Assembly: GCA_027943335.1 (NCBI GenBank)
Contig: BSBK01002089.1
Coordinates: 1,325,001 to 1,389,000, forward strand
DNA from: Chamaecyparis obtusa
Taxonomy: Eukaryota; Streptophyta; Pinopsida; Cupressales; Cupressaceae
Direction: 5' to 3'
Length of the DNA: 64,000 bases
The position numbers and the translations under genes were made by a program. The notes beneath the pieces are model-generated. The model worked only from the letters and a program-made list of their open reading frames with translations. It searched no databases and was not told the origin of the DNA. This document shows, one piece after another, positions 1 to 12,408 of this stretch (position 1 is its first letter; every line of letters starts with the position of its first letter).

Positions 1-2127
1 GGAATACACCAACTTTTTACCTAAAATAGTTTTATACAATCATTATTTAAAATAAAACCCGTCCCACACATTAGATATTAGCTCCAATACATCAATGGAA
101 AATAGAATACTAGTGTTTATATAGCTTTTTCAGTTATGTAATATTCTGTGCTTAAGTTTATTTGGCACTTCGTAGTCAACTCATCAGTTCTTTTCTATAA
201 ACTCAATGCGTAAACATTAATTCCAATATATGGAAAATAGAATACTGGTGTTTATATAGCTTACCGCACATTAGATATTAGTTCCAATACATCAACTCTT
301 TATAAAAAAAGACATTTATGTGACTAAATAAAAGTCATCACAATTTACTCTCAATGAATGGTATAGTTAGCTAAAGCTTTGGATTCTTCCTATATAATTA
401 TTAAAGTTAAAGTTAGTTCTATAGATTGTTGCTATCTTCCTGAGAGGAATTAGTCTTGCTCAAAAGAGGTCAAGAACAGATTATCAATCTACCAATCTAA
501 GTTGTGTAAACAATAGATATTTTAAAACCAAGACATTATTGCATACAAAACATAACTCTCATTCATACGTATTAATTCAAAACATAACCTTTCGGAATTT
601 GTGACATGATGCATGTAAGAACTTAGAAAATTAACGTGATTACAAAAGTTTTACAACAGAGCGAATCTTCAAATTAGGCCATTCGTATCAGGATTAACTT
701 CAAATAGGGGAACCTTTGAAAACGTGAAATAGATGATGAATGCGAGGTGATAACCATCTCATAGTTTGGTTAGCTCGTTCTTGGAGCTAGTGTTTCAATG
801 CTTGCTTAATAATATTTGAAGATTTATTTACACTAGTAACCTTTATACTCAAAGTGAAATTGAGGAAAATTTATTTTTAAATTGTATTTTAAATGTAAAA
901 AATATTAAAATTTTAAGTTTATATATTAATATTAATAAATTAAATATTTTATATTTAAATATATAACATTTATTATTTCAAGTGAAAATAAAATAATTAT
1001 ATTAATAATGATGAATGATTTATTTATGATAACAATATAAATGTATTAGAAATAAATGTAGAATGATAAAATAAAATTACCTTTTATGAAAAAAAAGAAA
1101 TTTTATCTGTGTATTTATATTTATAGAAAATTATAATAGATATGTTAAATATAGATGTATCTTAAAATTTTAACTTGTGTCATATATTTAATACAAAGAA
1201 CTTTAAATCAAATATTTTAAGTTTTAAATATATGGGTTAGTGATGGAATTGATAATTATTATAAATATAAATTAATCAATTCTATAAATTTAAAATGTTG
1301 AATATTTACATTATGATGAAGGAGAAGTCTTATAATAGATGCCAAAAATGCTAACCAATATTTTTTTATACTATTTTGGTAGATTTTAGATGTAAAATAT
1401 ATATTTTAAAAATTAATTCTTCCTCACATTTAATCACCTATGCAACTTTAAACATTATTTCTAAGACAATGAACCTAGCTTTGTGTATAGCTCTAAACTT
1501 CTTCTTTGTTGATCTAAACTAATATTATTCAAACTATTGAATTTAACTCTAGCTTATTTCTAATATTTAAAAGCTTAAAAGGATAGGTGGTGCTTAAAAC
1601 TACCTTTAATTTGATTTGTTGGATTTCAAGGTCAATGTTAATCTATACTAGATCGAAGGATGAATAAAATAGTTTATAAACATACATCTCACAAAATAAA
1701 AAATGATTATTTAAAACTAACGACATTTCCCTTATGCTACATGCATGTGTAGTGTTGTAAATTGCATCCTTGTGCAATGTCTTTCTTTCCTAGGCCCCAT
1801 TTTAGCTTGTATGATCTCTCGCATTAATTTTAATATCCATAATCATCCAAACATTTATGAATGAAATTAATCAAGAAAGCATCCATCTACATTCAAGTGC
1901 CCAAGTATTAAAGTTCTCAAGCATTAAAGGCATTTTGTGCCACCATATTCTTCTTTACCCCAAGATTCAATAACCCTCATGCAAACATGTATTTTAAGAT
2001 TTCCTTCTACATTTTTGCGGATTCAAGTTATTCAATTAACACTTATGATCATGTTGAAAGAGTATTGAGTCATCAAGGCATAATAAAATTTTATTCTTAG
2101 ATATAACCTATATTATACATGAACATG
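1..2127. repeat. Left arm (outer part) of a large inverted duplication
   Basis: The reverse complement of this stretch matches about 58550-59900 nearly base for base outside a few indels. For example, bases 1-60 mirror 59836-59900 and bases 2040-2115 mirror 58551-58620. The arm is A+T-rich with no coding sequence I can recognise. Relative to the right arm it has extra DNA at about 65-260 (a copy of the TATA-containing repeat seen at 59920-60320) and at about 436-1030. It runs off the window at base 1, so the true arm is longer. The L1 LINE inserted at its inner edge separates it from the rest of the arm (31186-34821). Confidence 0.88.
436..1030. other. Arm-specific segment absent from the right arm
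   Basis: The alignment of the two inverted arms breaks here: the left arm carries roughly 595 bp with no counterpart in 59560-59650. I find no clear terminal repeats or target duplication, so it could be an insertion on the left or a deletion on the right. It holds a stretch of about 50 bp (about 641-690) nearly identical to 31136-31184, which is the 5' end of the full-length LINE. The second half (850-1030) is simple A+T-rich sequence with no ORF. Confidence 0.6.
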
Positions 2128-2992
2128 TTTTTTTTGTTTTTTTTTAATCGATAAAAGGTCGAGGCCCTCTATAATTTTTATTAATATATTAAAAAAAATT
2201 ATTACATGTGACCTCGCTCACTATGGGTGTTGGTAGGAAAGAGTGGGGTGGAGAAAACCTCCAGCCTAGCACGGGATCCGAGGTCCTGTACTTATACAAT
2301 TTTACGTGGGTATACCCACGACTCAACCATAGTCGAGATTTTATAGTATCATAGTCCTCGTTGGCATTCTCACTACTTATACAAGAAGAGTCCTATATCT
2401 ATTCAAAATACAAACTTTCAATGGGCATACACATTGCTTGATAATATCGAGTATTTAAAGATACAACTATTACATTTCTACTTTTACGTGTTGCATTTTA
2501 TTGTTACATCATTTAGTATGTGGATTTGAAAACATCCATACTGGATATATATGATCTGGTGCTATAGGTAGCTTCTTGATTGTGTCGTCTTGAAAAACAC
2601 AGCAAAATTCTACCATACCTACTGATTAAGGGTTACTATAAAGAAATGATTATGTAAAGACAACAAAAATTACTATTACCTTCTTTTATTTTGACTCTGA
2701 GATGTCTGCTGCACTGAAAGAGTTAATGCATAAATAAGCCTGATTAATCAAAACTTAAACCTGACAATCCATTATATCATATATGTACAAAAGGGCTACT
2801 CCCATTCTTACTTAACATTTCCTTTGATGCTCACTTAGTATTTGAGCATCGTGTGTCTACTATCAATTGGATTAACATCAACTTCTTATGCTAAATCATT
2901 TTGTTTCTCCCATCACAAGATATGTATTCAAACATTATTCAACATTTCAAGTATTGCCTATGCTCAATAATATTTGAGCATATTTTTTATAC

Positions 2993-2995
<3 letters not shown>
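2128..2995 (-). other. LINE 3' terminal region and poly(A) tail
   Basis: On the minus strand this stretch ends in an A-rich tail (2128-2146), as expected of the 3' end of a LINE. No ORF of note is present. The A-tail joins directly to the target duplication, which places the element's 3' boundary at about 2128. A separate short LINE inserted here cannot be formally excluded, but only one target duplication pair is seen and it pairs with the 5' end at 31185. Confidence 0.65.
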
Positions 2996-4188
<1,193 letters not shown>

Positions 4189-4193
4189 CATAT

Positions 4194-5375
4194 TGTAATA
4201 CCCAAAAAATGGGCTATAAGTTCATTAATCTCCTACATCATCAATTCGAATGAAATCGACATCAAAGTCCTAATCTAAGGCACATCTAAACATCATCGAA
4301 TCATAATTGATTATCTTAAAATTCTGCATCGGGGAATATTCCTAGCAATATTCTTAATTATCTTAATTATCTTTAATTTTATAATTATTTGGCAATAAAT
4401 CACATTTATCCTAAAATTTGATTAATTGAATATTTTGCATATTTAATTAATTAGATTTAATTCTGCCACTTAATTATTTAATTGAAGTTAATTCTATCTA
4501 TTATTAATTGTATTATTTAATTTTGACAATAAATCTAGTATCTTATGAATAATTGATTAAATTCTTATTTAATTAATTAAATCAAGTTGTCATTATTTAA
4601 TAATATAGTTTTTAATAAAAGTTTGATTAAATAATTGATTAACCCATAAATCAATTATTTATTTTCAAAAATCAGTTAAGTTGAGCATAAATCACTTTAT
4701 TTATTAAATTAATTCATAAATAAAGCATGCACAATCATAAAAGCAGACAACTATCAATTATCAATCAAAGCTAAACTCTATTTTGAGTTAAAACTTAGCT
4801 TTTGCATGTTTTTGTGAATTAAATTATCTTTATTATTAGATAACTCAAAAATCAAGCTGAGTTTATTTGAGTGATTTATGGCTTTCTTTCATGTACCTCC
4901 AAAGCCCTAGATTTCTATAAAATCAAGGCTCAACTCATCTCAATTCATCTCATAATTGTGCAAACTTATGCTAGAGAATTGACATCTGGAGAATCAAAGC
5001 TTATTGCGAATCAAGGCTATTGTGAGATAAATTTGTTTTTTTTACATTCATTTAGATTCATATCATTGTTAGATCAATTTCATATTAGCATAGATTCATA
5101 TCAGTTTTTCATTATTATTGCATAGAAAATACCAAAAAAATAGATTAATTGCATTCATATTTCATATCAGTTTTGCATTCAAATCCTTCATTTAGGTGTC
5201 ATCTAGGTCACTGATCTCGATAACAACCTGAGAACATCAATCTCGCACCTACTAGAAGGCAGTAAATTGCTTGGTTAGATTAGATTTCAATTTTGCATGA
5301 TTTTTATTTTTGCTAACTTCTAATGTTTTACTGAAGTGTTGTGTCTATAGATCAGGTAATATTTTTACACACACA
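4194..5375 (+). repeat. 5' LTR of G1
   Basis: Begins TGTAATACCC and ends ACACACA, matching 22309-23490 along its whole 1182 bp length. A TATA-like box (TCTATAAAAT) at about 4914-4923 is the likely promoter core. A short open frame across the R/U5 part (from 4871) is also open in the other LTR but shows no protein family likeness and is not annotated as a gene. Confidence 0.93.
4914..4923 (+). promoter_or_regulatory. TATA-like box of the G1 5' LTR
   Basis: TCTATAAAAT follows CCCTAGATT. The same block recurs in the 3' LTR (about 23028-23037) and, as CTATAAATTA, in both G2 LTRs (about 40496 and 54531). Conservation across four LTRs and position within the LTR support a core promoter; the start site is not mapped. 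Confidence 0.55.
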
Positions 5376-5401
5376 TTTCTGGCATCCATCGTGGGGCCTA
5401 G
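5376..5401 (+). other. Primer-binding-like site of G1
   Basis: Immediately after the LTR the sequence reads TTTC then TGGCATCCATCGTGGGG. G2 has TGGCACCCACCGTGGGG at the same place, and the third element at the right edge has TGGCACGCCCAGTGGG. The position and the TGGCRC start fit a tRNA primer site; I did not identify the tRNA. The G1 copy differs from G2 by two C-to-T changes. Confidence 0.6.
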
Positions 5402-5494
5402 AAATAGGTTTCCAATTCAATTCTATCCATTTCTATCTTTTTCTCCTCAGTTTCTGTGCAAAAATATGATTTTTATTTTTTGTCTGTACAATCT

Positions 5495-5740
5495 TCGTAC
5501 GAGTTTCTAACAAAAGTCATACGAGTTTGAGCCTACTATCGTATGACAGTTGACCAAGTATCATTTCATCAGGCACCCACTGTCATTTGGAAGCTAGATT
5601 GTCATTTCATCAGACACCCAGTGTCGTACAAGTTTCCAGACTATCATCTGGGAGCATACCCACTGTCGTACAAGTTTTCAGACTGTCATCTGGTAATAGA
5701 CCCATTGTCATATGAGTTTCAGCATCAGGTTTTAACTATC
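5495..5740 (+). repeat. TCGTACGA-type palindrome cluster, first
   Basis: Short phrases of the form TGTCRTAYRAGTTT alternate with TGTCATTTCATC and CCCACTG. Variants TCGTACGA, TCATACGA, TCGTATGA and TCATATGA are what CpG decay of one TCGTACGA palindrome would give. The cluster is absent from the corresponding part of G2. Confidence 0.7.
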
Positions 5741-6523
5741 ATTTCATTTTTGTAGGCAGTTTGTCAGATTTGATTTTTGGATTTTGACTAACAGCTAATC
5801 TTAACAGTTGGAATTCTCTATTTTTGATTGACTCTTGCTAGTTTTGATTGGAAAAAGCGTAAAGTTTGCTAAAATCAGGTAAAAATCTACCAAGTGCATT
5901 GCGAGGATCTCAGGTGTTCCACTTGTGCTGATAATATTTTGATTTGGGGCTTAAAATAAATCTCTCGTGTGTCTAGCTTGGGTGATTCTTTTCATGCTTT
6001 TGTTTTACACACTTGCATAATTGATACTAGGTTGTGACCCCTTAAGCATTCATTAAGTAGTCTCAGATACTTGTGATTGATCTTGATTGCTATCTTGGGT
6101 TATTGGACTCGCTAATCCATCGACCCCTCATTTCTACCCTGCGGTTGCAATCTCAGCGCCATAAAGGGGAGGGGTCAACAGGACAGAAGCGTTAAGTGTT
6201 CCACTTGGCAACCCTTTTGTGCTTTTAGGAACTCACTTGTTTTCTAAGTTGGGGACTCATTTTTCAGCTTGTGTGAGGTGTTAAGTGTTCCACCTTGTGG
6301 ACTCATCTCATATTCACTTTAAGCGTTAAGTGTTACTCTTTCTGCTTTTTGGGTACTTTTGGTAGATTTGCTTTTGGAAACATACATCTGTGCTCACATA
6401 GTAATTAGGCCCTATGAACACTATTCATGATTCTTGAGAGATTGGATTCCTAGTGAAATCCTTCTTGATGATAGAATCCTTGTAAGTAGGGAGGATACTT
6501 AGTGCGTTTCACATTCAACTCAG

Positions 6524-6716
6524 TTAGTGCATCTTCTCTTATTGATCGATACATTCTCTCCCAGGAGAGGTTGATAGATCATGTGGGGTTGACATCACGA
6601 GCTTTGGTGAATCAAAATTGGTTAGTGCACCTTCTCTTATTGATTGATACATTCTCTCCCTAGAGAGGTTGATAGATCATGTGGATTTGACATCATAGAC
6701 CTTGGTGAAGAAAAAC
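6524..6716 (+). repeat. Tandem 98 bp duplication in the G1 leader
   Basis: TTAGTGCAYCTTCTCTTATT begins at 6524 and again at 6622, each followed by a CTCTCC/GGAGAG inverted pair, then TTGATAGATCATGTGG and a GACATCA..CTTGGTGA segment. G2 holds one copy (about 42414-42500), so the duplication is specific to G1 or was lost in G2. Confidence 0.85.
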
Positions 6717-7464
6717 TTTGTCTTAGCATGTCGGATTAATCTGCTTGCTTTGTTTGGGTTAAAAGTGAAAAGGTGTCAAAAACCTTGGATCTAGAGCCAA
6801 GTCCTCTTGTGGTATACTATTGTGAGTCACCTTTAGAGAGGGTTAACCGTAGCAGACAATCCCTTCACAGGGAAAACTATGTTGACAGAACCTCAAGCGG
6901 TAATAGCCATTTTCGCCGTGGTAGTGACAGTCGCTATATAAATGTCCTTGTGGAAGAAATCTCCATGGGTATGGTTCATTGTTGGGTTGTCAGATCTCCC
7001 TAGCAGCTCCTGAAGATTAAGTTCTTAGACTATGTCAAAACCCTAGTGCATCGAGATTGGAGTTGACCCCTTTGGATCATAAAAGTTGCAGAGTCAAACC
7101 ATTACTAAAAACCCTAGTGAGGCCAAGTTTTTATTTTATAGGGTATATGTGCATTATTGCAAAACATTTTGGAACATAGACAATTAGCACTTTTGAGGAT
7201 TAGAACGAATAAATCACTTGATTATTCATGCACAAGGTTTTTTTTTCCCTTGTTCATTATTTTAAGACATGCTTGAAATCACTTGCTTTCTATTTTACAT
7301 GCTTGTTTATCTATCTGGTTATTGAAAAATGGACAAATCTGTTACAATCCTCAAATCTGGACATTGAAATTTGTAAACAATTCAAATCTGAAAACTCAAA
7401 ATTTGCAAAATCTAAAGTAAAATCCTTTTCGGGAGTCAAAAGTCATCTCAGGAGGTCAGAAAGT

Positions 7465-7810
7465 CATACGATTTTCCATCAAGTGTCATTTCATTACAGC
7501 CCATCTATCGTATGATAGCAAACCCAGTGTCGTACGAGTTTTCATGCTAGCAAATTCTGAAAGTCAAAATCTTGCAACTGTCATATGATATTGTCAACTG
7601 TCATTTCAGTGCTACCCAACTGTCATATGATTGAGTACCTAGTGTCGTACGAGTTTTCATGCTAGCATATTTCAAAAAGTCAAATCCTGCTTGCAACTAT
7701 CGTACAAGTTTTGCAACTGTCATTTTATTGCTACCCAACTGTCGTACAAGTTTTGCAACTTTTGTTTCATAGCATACCCATTGTCATACGAGTCTGCAAA
7801 GTGTCATTTG
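7465..7810 (+). repeat. TCGTACGA-type palindrome cluster, second
   Basis: At least eight TCRTAYGA-like octamers occur, usually followed by GTTTT and alternating with CAACTGTCATTTCA and GCTACCCA. G2 has the homologous cluster at 43250-43490. The arrangement is a degenerate tandem repeat with a unit of about 60 bp. Confidence 0.75.
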
Positions 7811-8255
7811 GGAAATTTTTGAAAGTTGTCAAAAAATATAAAATTGTCAAAATTGCCAGATATATAGCTTTTTCAGCCTAGTTTCAGGATCTATTGAATG
7901 AATCACTATGTCAGGAATAGAGTAGTAGCTATTAAGAATCCAATCATTTTCCTAAAGTGGCCTTTTGAATTCAATTCAGCCTTCTATTTAATCGATTTGA
8001 GTCCTTATCATCCTGTGTCAAAACCTTGTCATAACTATCAATCTTCAATCAATCATCAAAATGACTAACTGTTGTGATATCTTGTCCGCTATCTTTTGGG
8101 AGCCTACTCATACATCCAGGGCATAGTATCCTTCATCCACGTCTAATCAAATCTTCAAATCAATCAAACCTTGACAAGGTTGCATCATCTGATCATCTTG
8201 ATTCAATTCATTCTTCGATTATCTGAATCTTATTCTTTTGTTTCACTCAAAGTTG

Positions 8256-10130
8256 ATGGTGGAGACTAGAGCTTCCTCTCACAAGAAATCTATCACCACT
8301 ACCCAAACTCTAAGTCTTGAGCAACTCATCAATTCTAGTCTTTACGAGGACAATGGTCTTGGAAACTATCGATTGAAATCTGGTTACATACCCCCTCCAT
8401 CAACTCACAGAGGTACTCAACATACCCCTCATCAATCTAATCTAGGGAGTACACAAAATCCTACCATGTCTTAAGTAGGGACAAATTTTGGCTCTCAAAG
8501 AGCTCAATCTCAACATGGTGCATATTAGGAATGCACATCTGAAGAAATTGCTCAATATCAAAATTATGATAACTTCAAACGAATGATGAAGCATTTCTTG
8601 AAAGAAGATAGAGAAGCATACTTTTTACAATTGGCTCATCAAGGAGCTAAAATTCCTCCCAACTTTAATGTTGAAGACATCATTACACATGAGGAAGAGA
8701 ATCCACTCACAGCTATGATGAAACAGATACATGCTTTACAAGTCAAATTTAATAGCCTTGAGAAAGAAAAGGAACCCAAAGAGTTATCCATGGAAGCTCT
8801 ATGCCCTTTTCCTTTTGACAAAAACTTGTATATGCCACCATTTCCAAAAAGAGTGGAGATGCCAAAGTATGATAAGTATGATGGACACTCTGATCCTCAA
8901 GATCACGTTAGAGAGTTCTATACGCAATCCATAGAATTCATGCATGAACCGACCTATCTGATGCATCTTTTTCCTAGATCTCTGGGAGGAGCATCCAGTC
9001 AGTGGTTTTCAAGATTGCCTCCTATGATCAAAATGTTTGAGGAATTGATTAAATTATTTTATCAACAATATTCCTACAATATTCAACATCTAGTCAGCAT
9101 GATCGATATCTGTAACCTCAAGCAATATCCAAGAGAATCATTCCTAACTTTCCTCAAGAGGTGGTGAAAGAAGTTCTCTCTATATGCCCGACCTATTCCA
9201 GAAATAGAAAAATTGGAAATCTTCATCAATAACCTTGTTCTAGAAATCAATTATCCCTTACAAATGCAAGATCATACATCTTTTGACAAGATGGTGGATA
9301 ATGCTATCAAAATCAAAAAAGTTCTTGTAAAAAAAGGAGAAATCACACTTCAAAAAGACAAATATGAATCTGGATCCAGTTCTAAAGACAAGAAAAAAAA
9401 TTGGAACAAGAACAAAGGCATCATCATAGATGGCTTTGTTGACACTGTCCATGCCCCATCAAAGACACCAGCCTACAATCTCACTCTTGGCACTCAAGCC
9501 ATTAAAGCTTCAGAGCAAAATTCTTCTCAACCATCTCAAAGGAAGCCAGAATACAAAAAATGGGATAAACATAAAAAATTTACTCCTCTAGGAGAGTCTT
9601 TAGAATCAGCTATGAAAACTCTACTGGCTGATAATATCATCTCTTTACCACCAATCCGACTGAATGCTCAGGACCCCAAACTGATATGGTGGAAGGAAAA
9701 TGAATTCTGTGATTTCCATCGGAGTAAGGGTCACAAAACTAGTAGTTGCTATCACTTGAAGCATACCATTCAAGATTTGATCGATAGTGGAGACATCACA
9801 ATTGACAATCCCATGAGTAATAATGATCATACAACATTCATGGAACCATTTCCAAAACATGGCCAAAAATTTTCAACTTCTCAGCCTAATATGGGGGCAA
9901 AAGTCAACTATGCCTACCCTGGAAATAACACTGTCATCAATATGGTTGAACCATGTCTCTCTGAAAGTTGTAATGTCATCACAATCATACAAAGAGATAG
10001 AGATCATTCCTCAGCTAACGTAGTTACTCAATCACAAGCTCAAACGCATCTAAAAGGACAAATCCTAGGTTCATCAAATGTCCCTAAGGTGCCCTTTAAT
10101 CTTTCATCTGCTTCTAAATAGAAGGCTACT
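8256..10130 (+). pseudogene. gag: G1 gag (Tat-type), broken
   Basis: Gag would be the capsid-nucleocapsid polyprotein of the virus-like particle. The start ATG at 8256 (MVETRAS) is shared with G2. The core holds a retrotransposon gag domain at about 8840-9170 (YDGHSDPQDHVREF, then SQWFSRLP). A Tat-type zinc knuckle (CDFHRSKGHKTSSC, 9708-9749) is followed by LKHTIQDLIDSGDI. In-frame stops at 8473, 8527, 9165 and 10119 break it; comparison with G2, which reads through each of these, shows they are single-base changes private to this copy. Lys-rich stretches near 9330-9420 fit RNA binding. Confidence 0.88.
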
Positions 10131-10703
10131 TCCAAATCTTCCAATCCAAAGGATACAAGGCCTATGTCTTATAGCATTGTTCAACAGCTCCAGCACACTA
10201 ATGCGAAAATCTCCTTGTTTGAGATGCTTCAAATATCTCCAGCTCATAGAGCCATTCTTGATAAAGCTTTTCTTGGTTCCAATGTTCCTGATGACCTTGA
10301 TTTAGACAGGTTGCAGACTATGGTTGGACATCTTACATCTCCGCAATATATCTCCTTTTTAGAGGAAGATGACAACTCCTTGAGTCACCCACATAATCAA
10401 CCTTTGCATATAGAAGTCTTGATCCATAACCGTAGAGTCAAATGTGTGTTGATAGATGGGGGTGCTGGCCTAAACATTTGTTCTTATAGCTTGATCGCAC
10501 AATTGGGATTTTCAAAATTGGCTATTGATCCTAGAAAGAAAATAACTATCAAGGCCTATGATGAACAAGAAAGATCTTCTAAAGGCACCATTGTCTTACC
10601 TATCAAAGTGGGTCCAGTTATCAAAGATACCATCTGTCAAGTGCTTGATCTACCTTTGGCCTACAACGTCCTTCTAGGGAGACCGTGGATACATGAAATG
10701 TAA
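10131..10703 (+). pseudogene. G1 aspartic protease region
   Basis: The reading continues from gag into a retropepsin-like domain: VKCVLIDGGAGLNICS with the catalytic Asp at 10455-10457, and later YNVLLGRPWIHEM (about 10660-10700), the usual second conserved block of Gypsy proteases. The family normally has D(T/S)G or D(G/S)GA at the active site; DGGAG fits. It would cut the Gag-Pol precursor. A TAG at 10701 ends the frame where G2 has Gln. Confidence 0.85.
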
Positions 10704-12408
10704 GCTATTCCTTCTACATACCATCAATGTTTGAAGTTTCCTTATGAAGGAGTAGAGGTTACTATCCCCGTAGATCTGAATACAACTTGTAACACCTTGA
10801 AGGAAAGTGCAGATAAGCTTGTACCTAATAACAGAGAATCTTCCATTGAACCAACTAAAGAAGCATCCACATCTAAAATGGAAGATCTTGCAAAAGAGGT
10901 TAATATCAAAGAAAATAGTATGGGAGAATATACTATCAAGCCAGTCTTATCTTTGACATCTCTCCCTATCTCGCCTAAGTCTTATGGGAAATATTTGAAA
11001 CAATCCAAGCCCGAACCTAAGGAACCTCTTGAGGCATATAAAAAGAATTTTGTAGCAGAACAGGTATCCAAGCAAGAATTTGAAGAGGATGAGGCTATGC
11101 TATCATGGCTGTATAAAGATGAACCTGAATCTCACGTTGTTCAAATTGGTGACTCTGTAGTATCCAAGCATATGGTCCAGGAGATAAATTAATAGCTAAA
11201 ATGGGATATTTAGGTAAAGGACCTCTAGGAATCAGAGGAAAAGGTCTTCAGGCACCTCTCCCACACGCTGGTAGAGAAAATAAAAACAAGGTTAGCTTAG
11301 GATTTAAGAAGAAACCCTATCACCTCAAAGGTAATTGCTCTCATGTCATAGAGAAAATCGCACCAGGGGAACCTCTTCTAAAGAAAGAAGAAACATAACC
11401 ATCTGATAGTGATTCAGATAGTTCAAAACTCATCCCCTATGAAAAATTGCCTAAAGAGATCAAAGACCTTCTTGATGATAAAGATGATCCTATCAAAAGA
11501 ATTAATGTAGTAGAAACACAAGAACCTACTATCACTCAAGAGATAGTTGCAACACAAGAACTAGCTAATCTTGAAAGCAATCAAGAAGAGGGAGGTGATA
11601 GTGATTCTGAGACAAATTCCCATGACTATGAATTCAAATCAGAATCTGAGGGTAACCCTTCTTGGGGTATTCCCCCTGACTATACTCATGTTCTAAGATT
11701 TCCTAGGGATCCTGAATCAGAAGATGAATCAAATGACTATGAATGGGGAGTCATCCCAGAACTAGATGAGCTTATCATAGAGAAACATGTTGATGTTATT
11801 CACCAATATGCACCTCAAACCAATGTAAATCTAGAGTGAAATGATGAACCTATCGAGTCTAATTCACCTATGGCTGAATTGAACTCCCACGATGACATTG
11901 AGCCTATTCATGAATTGGATGTCTTAAGTTTTAGTATCACCTTTGGACGCACATGTCAAGTTAGGACCAATGATGATAGATCCATATCAGTAAACACTAT
12001 CTCCCAATCTTTCCCTGCTTTGACTATCAAATATCCAAAACTTATTGATCAAACCTCCATGAATCTGAGCCATGGTATTTATACCTTCCCGAATGACTAT
12101 TCCCTTGCTTGCTACCTCAATGCAGTTGAGCCTATGAGTACTTCCATCAGTGAACCGAGCATCAGCATGACCGAGTCGGACATCAAATATCTTAGTCAGA
12201 AAAACAAGAATAAAAATAAAAAGAAAAAAAGTTCTGAGGGTGAAAACCACTTTGTGGCAGTCTCAGAACCTACAAAAGTAAAAATAAAAGATGTATCCAG
12301 AGGTGAAAAGCTCTCTAAGGTGCCTAAGGATGAGATATTTGATGTCCTTCCGAGTCATTTACAAGACAGATCTCTAGTTCTAATTGAGCCCACACTCAAT
12401 CCATCAAT
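10704..12408 (+). pseudogene. G1 protease-RT linker with G-patch-like segment
   Basis: A long acidic, Glu/Ser-rich linker between protease and RT, kept in G2. Around 11200-11310 a glycine-rich segment reads KMGYLGKGPLGIRGKGLQ, resembling the G-patch seen between protease and RT in some Tat elements (inference). A Lys/Asn run (about 12195-12235) follows an acidic stretch. Frameshifts near 11185 and 12385 and a stop at 11396 interrupt it. No enzymatic function can be assigned. Confidence 0.65.

Larger units (their letters stand above)
5402..8255 (+). other. Long leader of G1
   Basis: About 2.9 kb between the primer site and gag with no recognised domain. The first 480 bp differ from G2; from about 5870 the two leaders are alignable. 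It contains two clusters of the decayed TCGTACGA palindrome (5495-5740 and 7465-7810), three copies of a TTAAGTGTTCCAC-type phrase (6190-6340) and a tandem 98 bp duplication (6524-6716). A 76-codon frame at 6773-7003 has a 72-codon counterpart in G2 (42573-42791) ending at the same stop, with many replacement changes, so its coding status is doubtful. Confidence 0.7.

Noticed and set aside
4871..5125. 84-codon frame in the G1 LTR, also at 22986-23240
   Set aside because: Present only because both LTRs are near-identical; G2 LTRs do not keep it and no family likeness is visible.
7228..7515. 95-codon frame in the G1 leader, partly matched at 43011-43208
   Set aside because: The two versions fall out of frame after about 35 residues and look hydrophobic by composition only.
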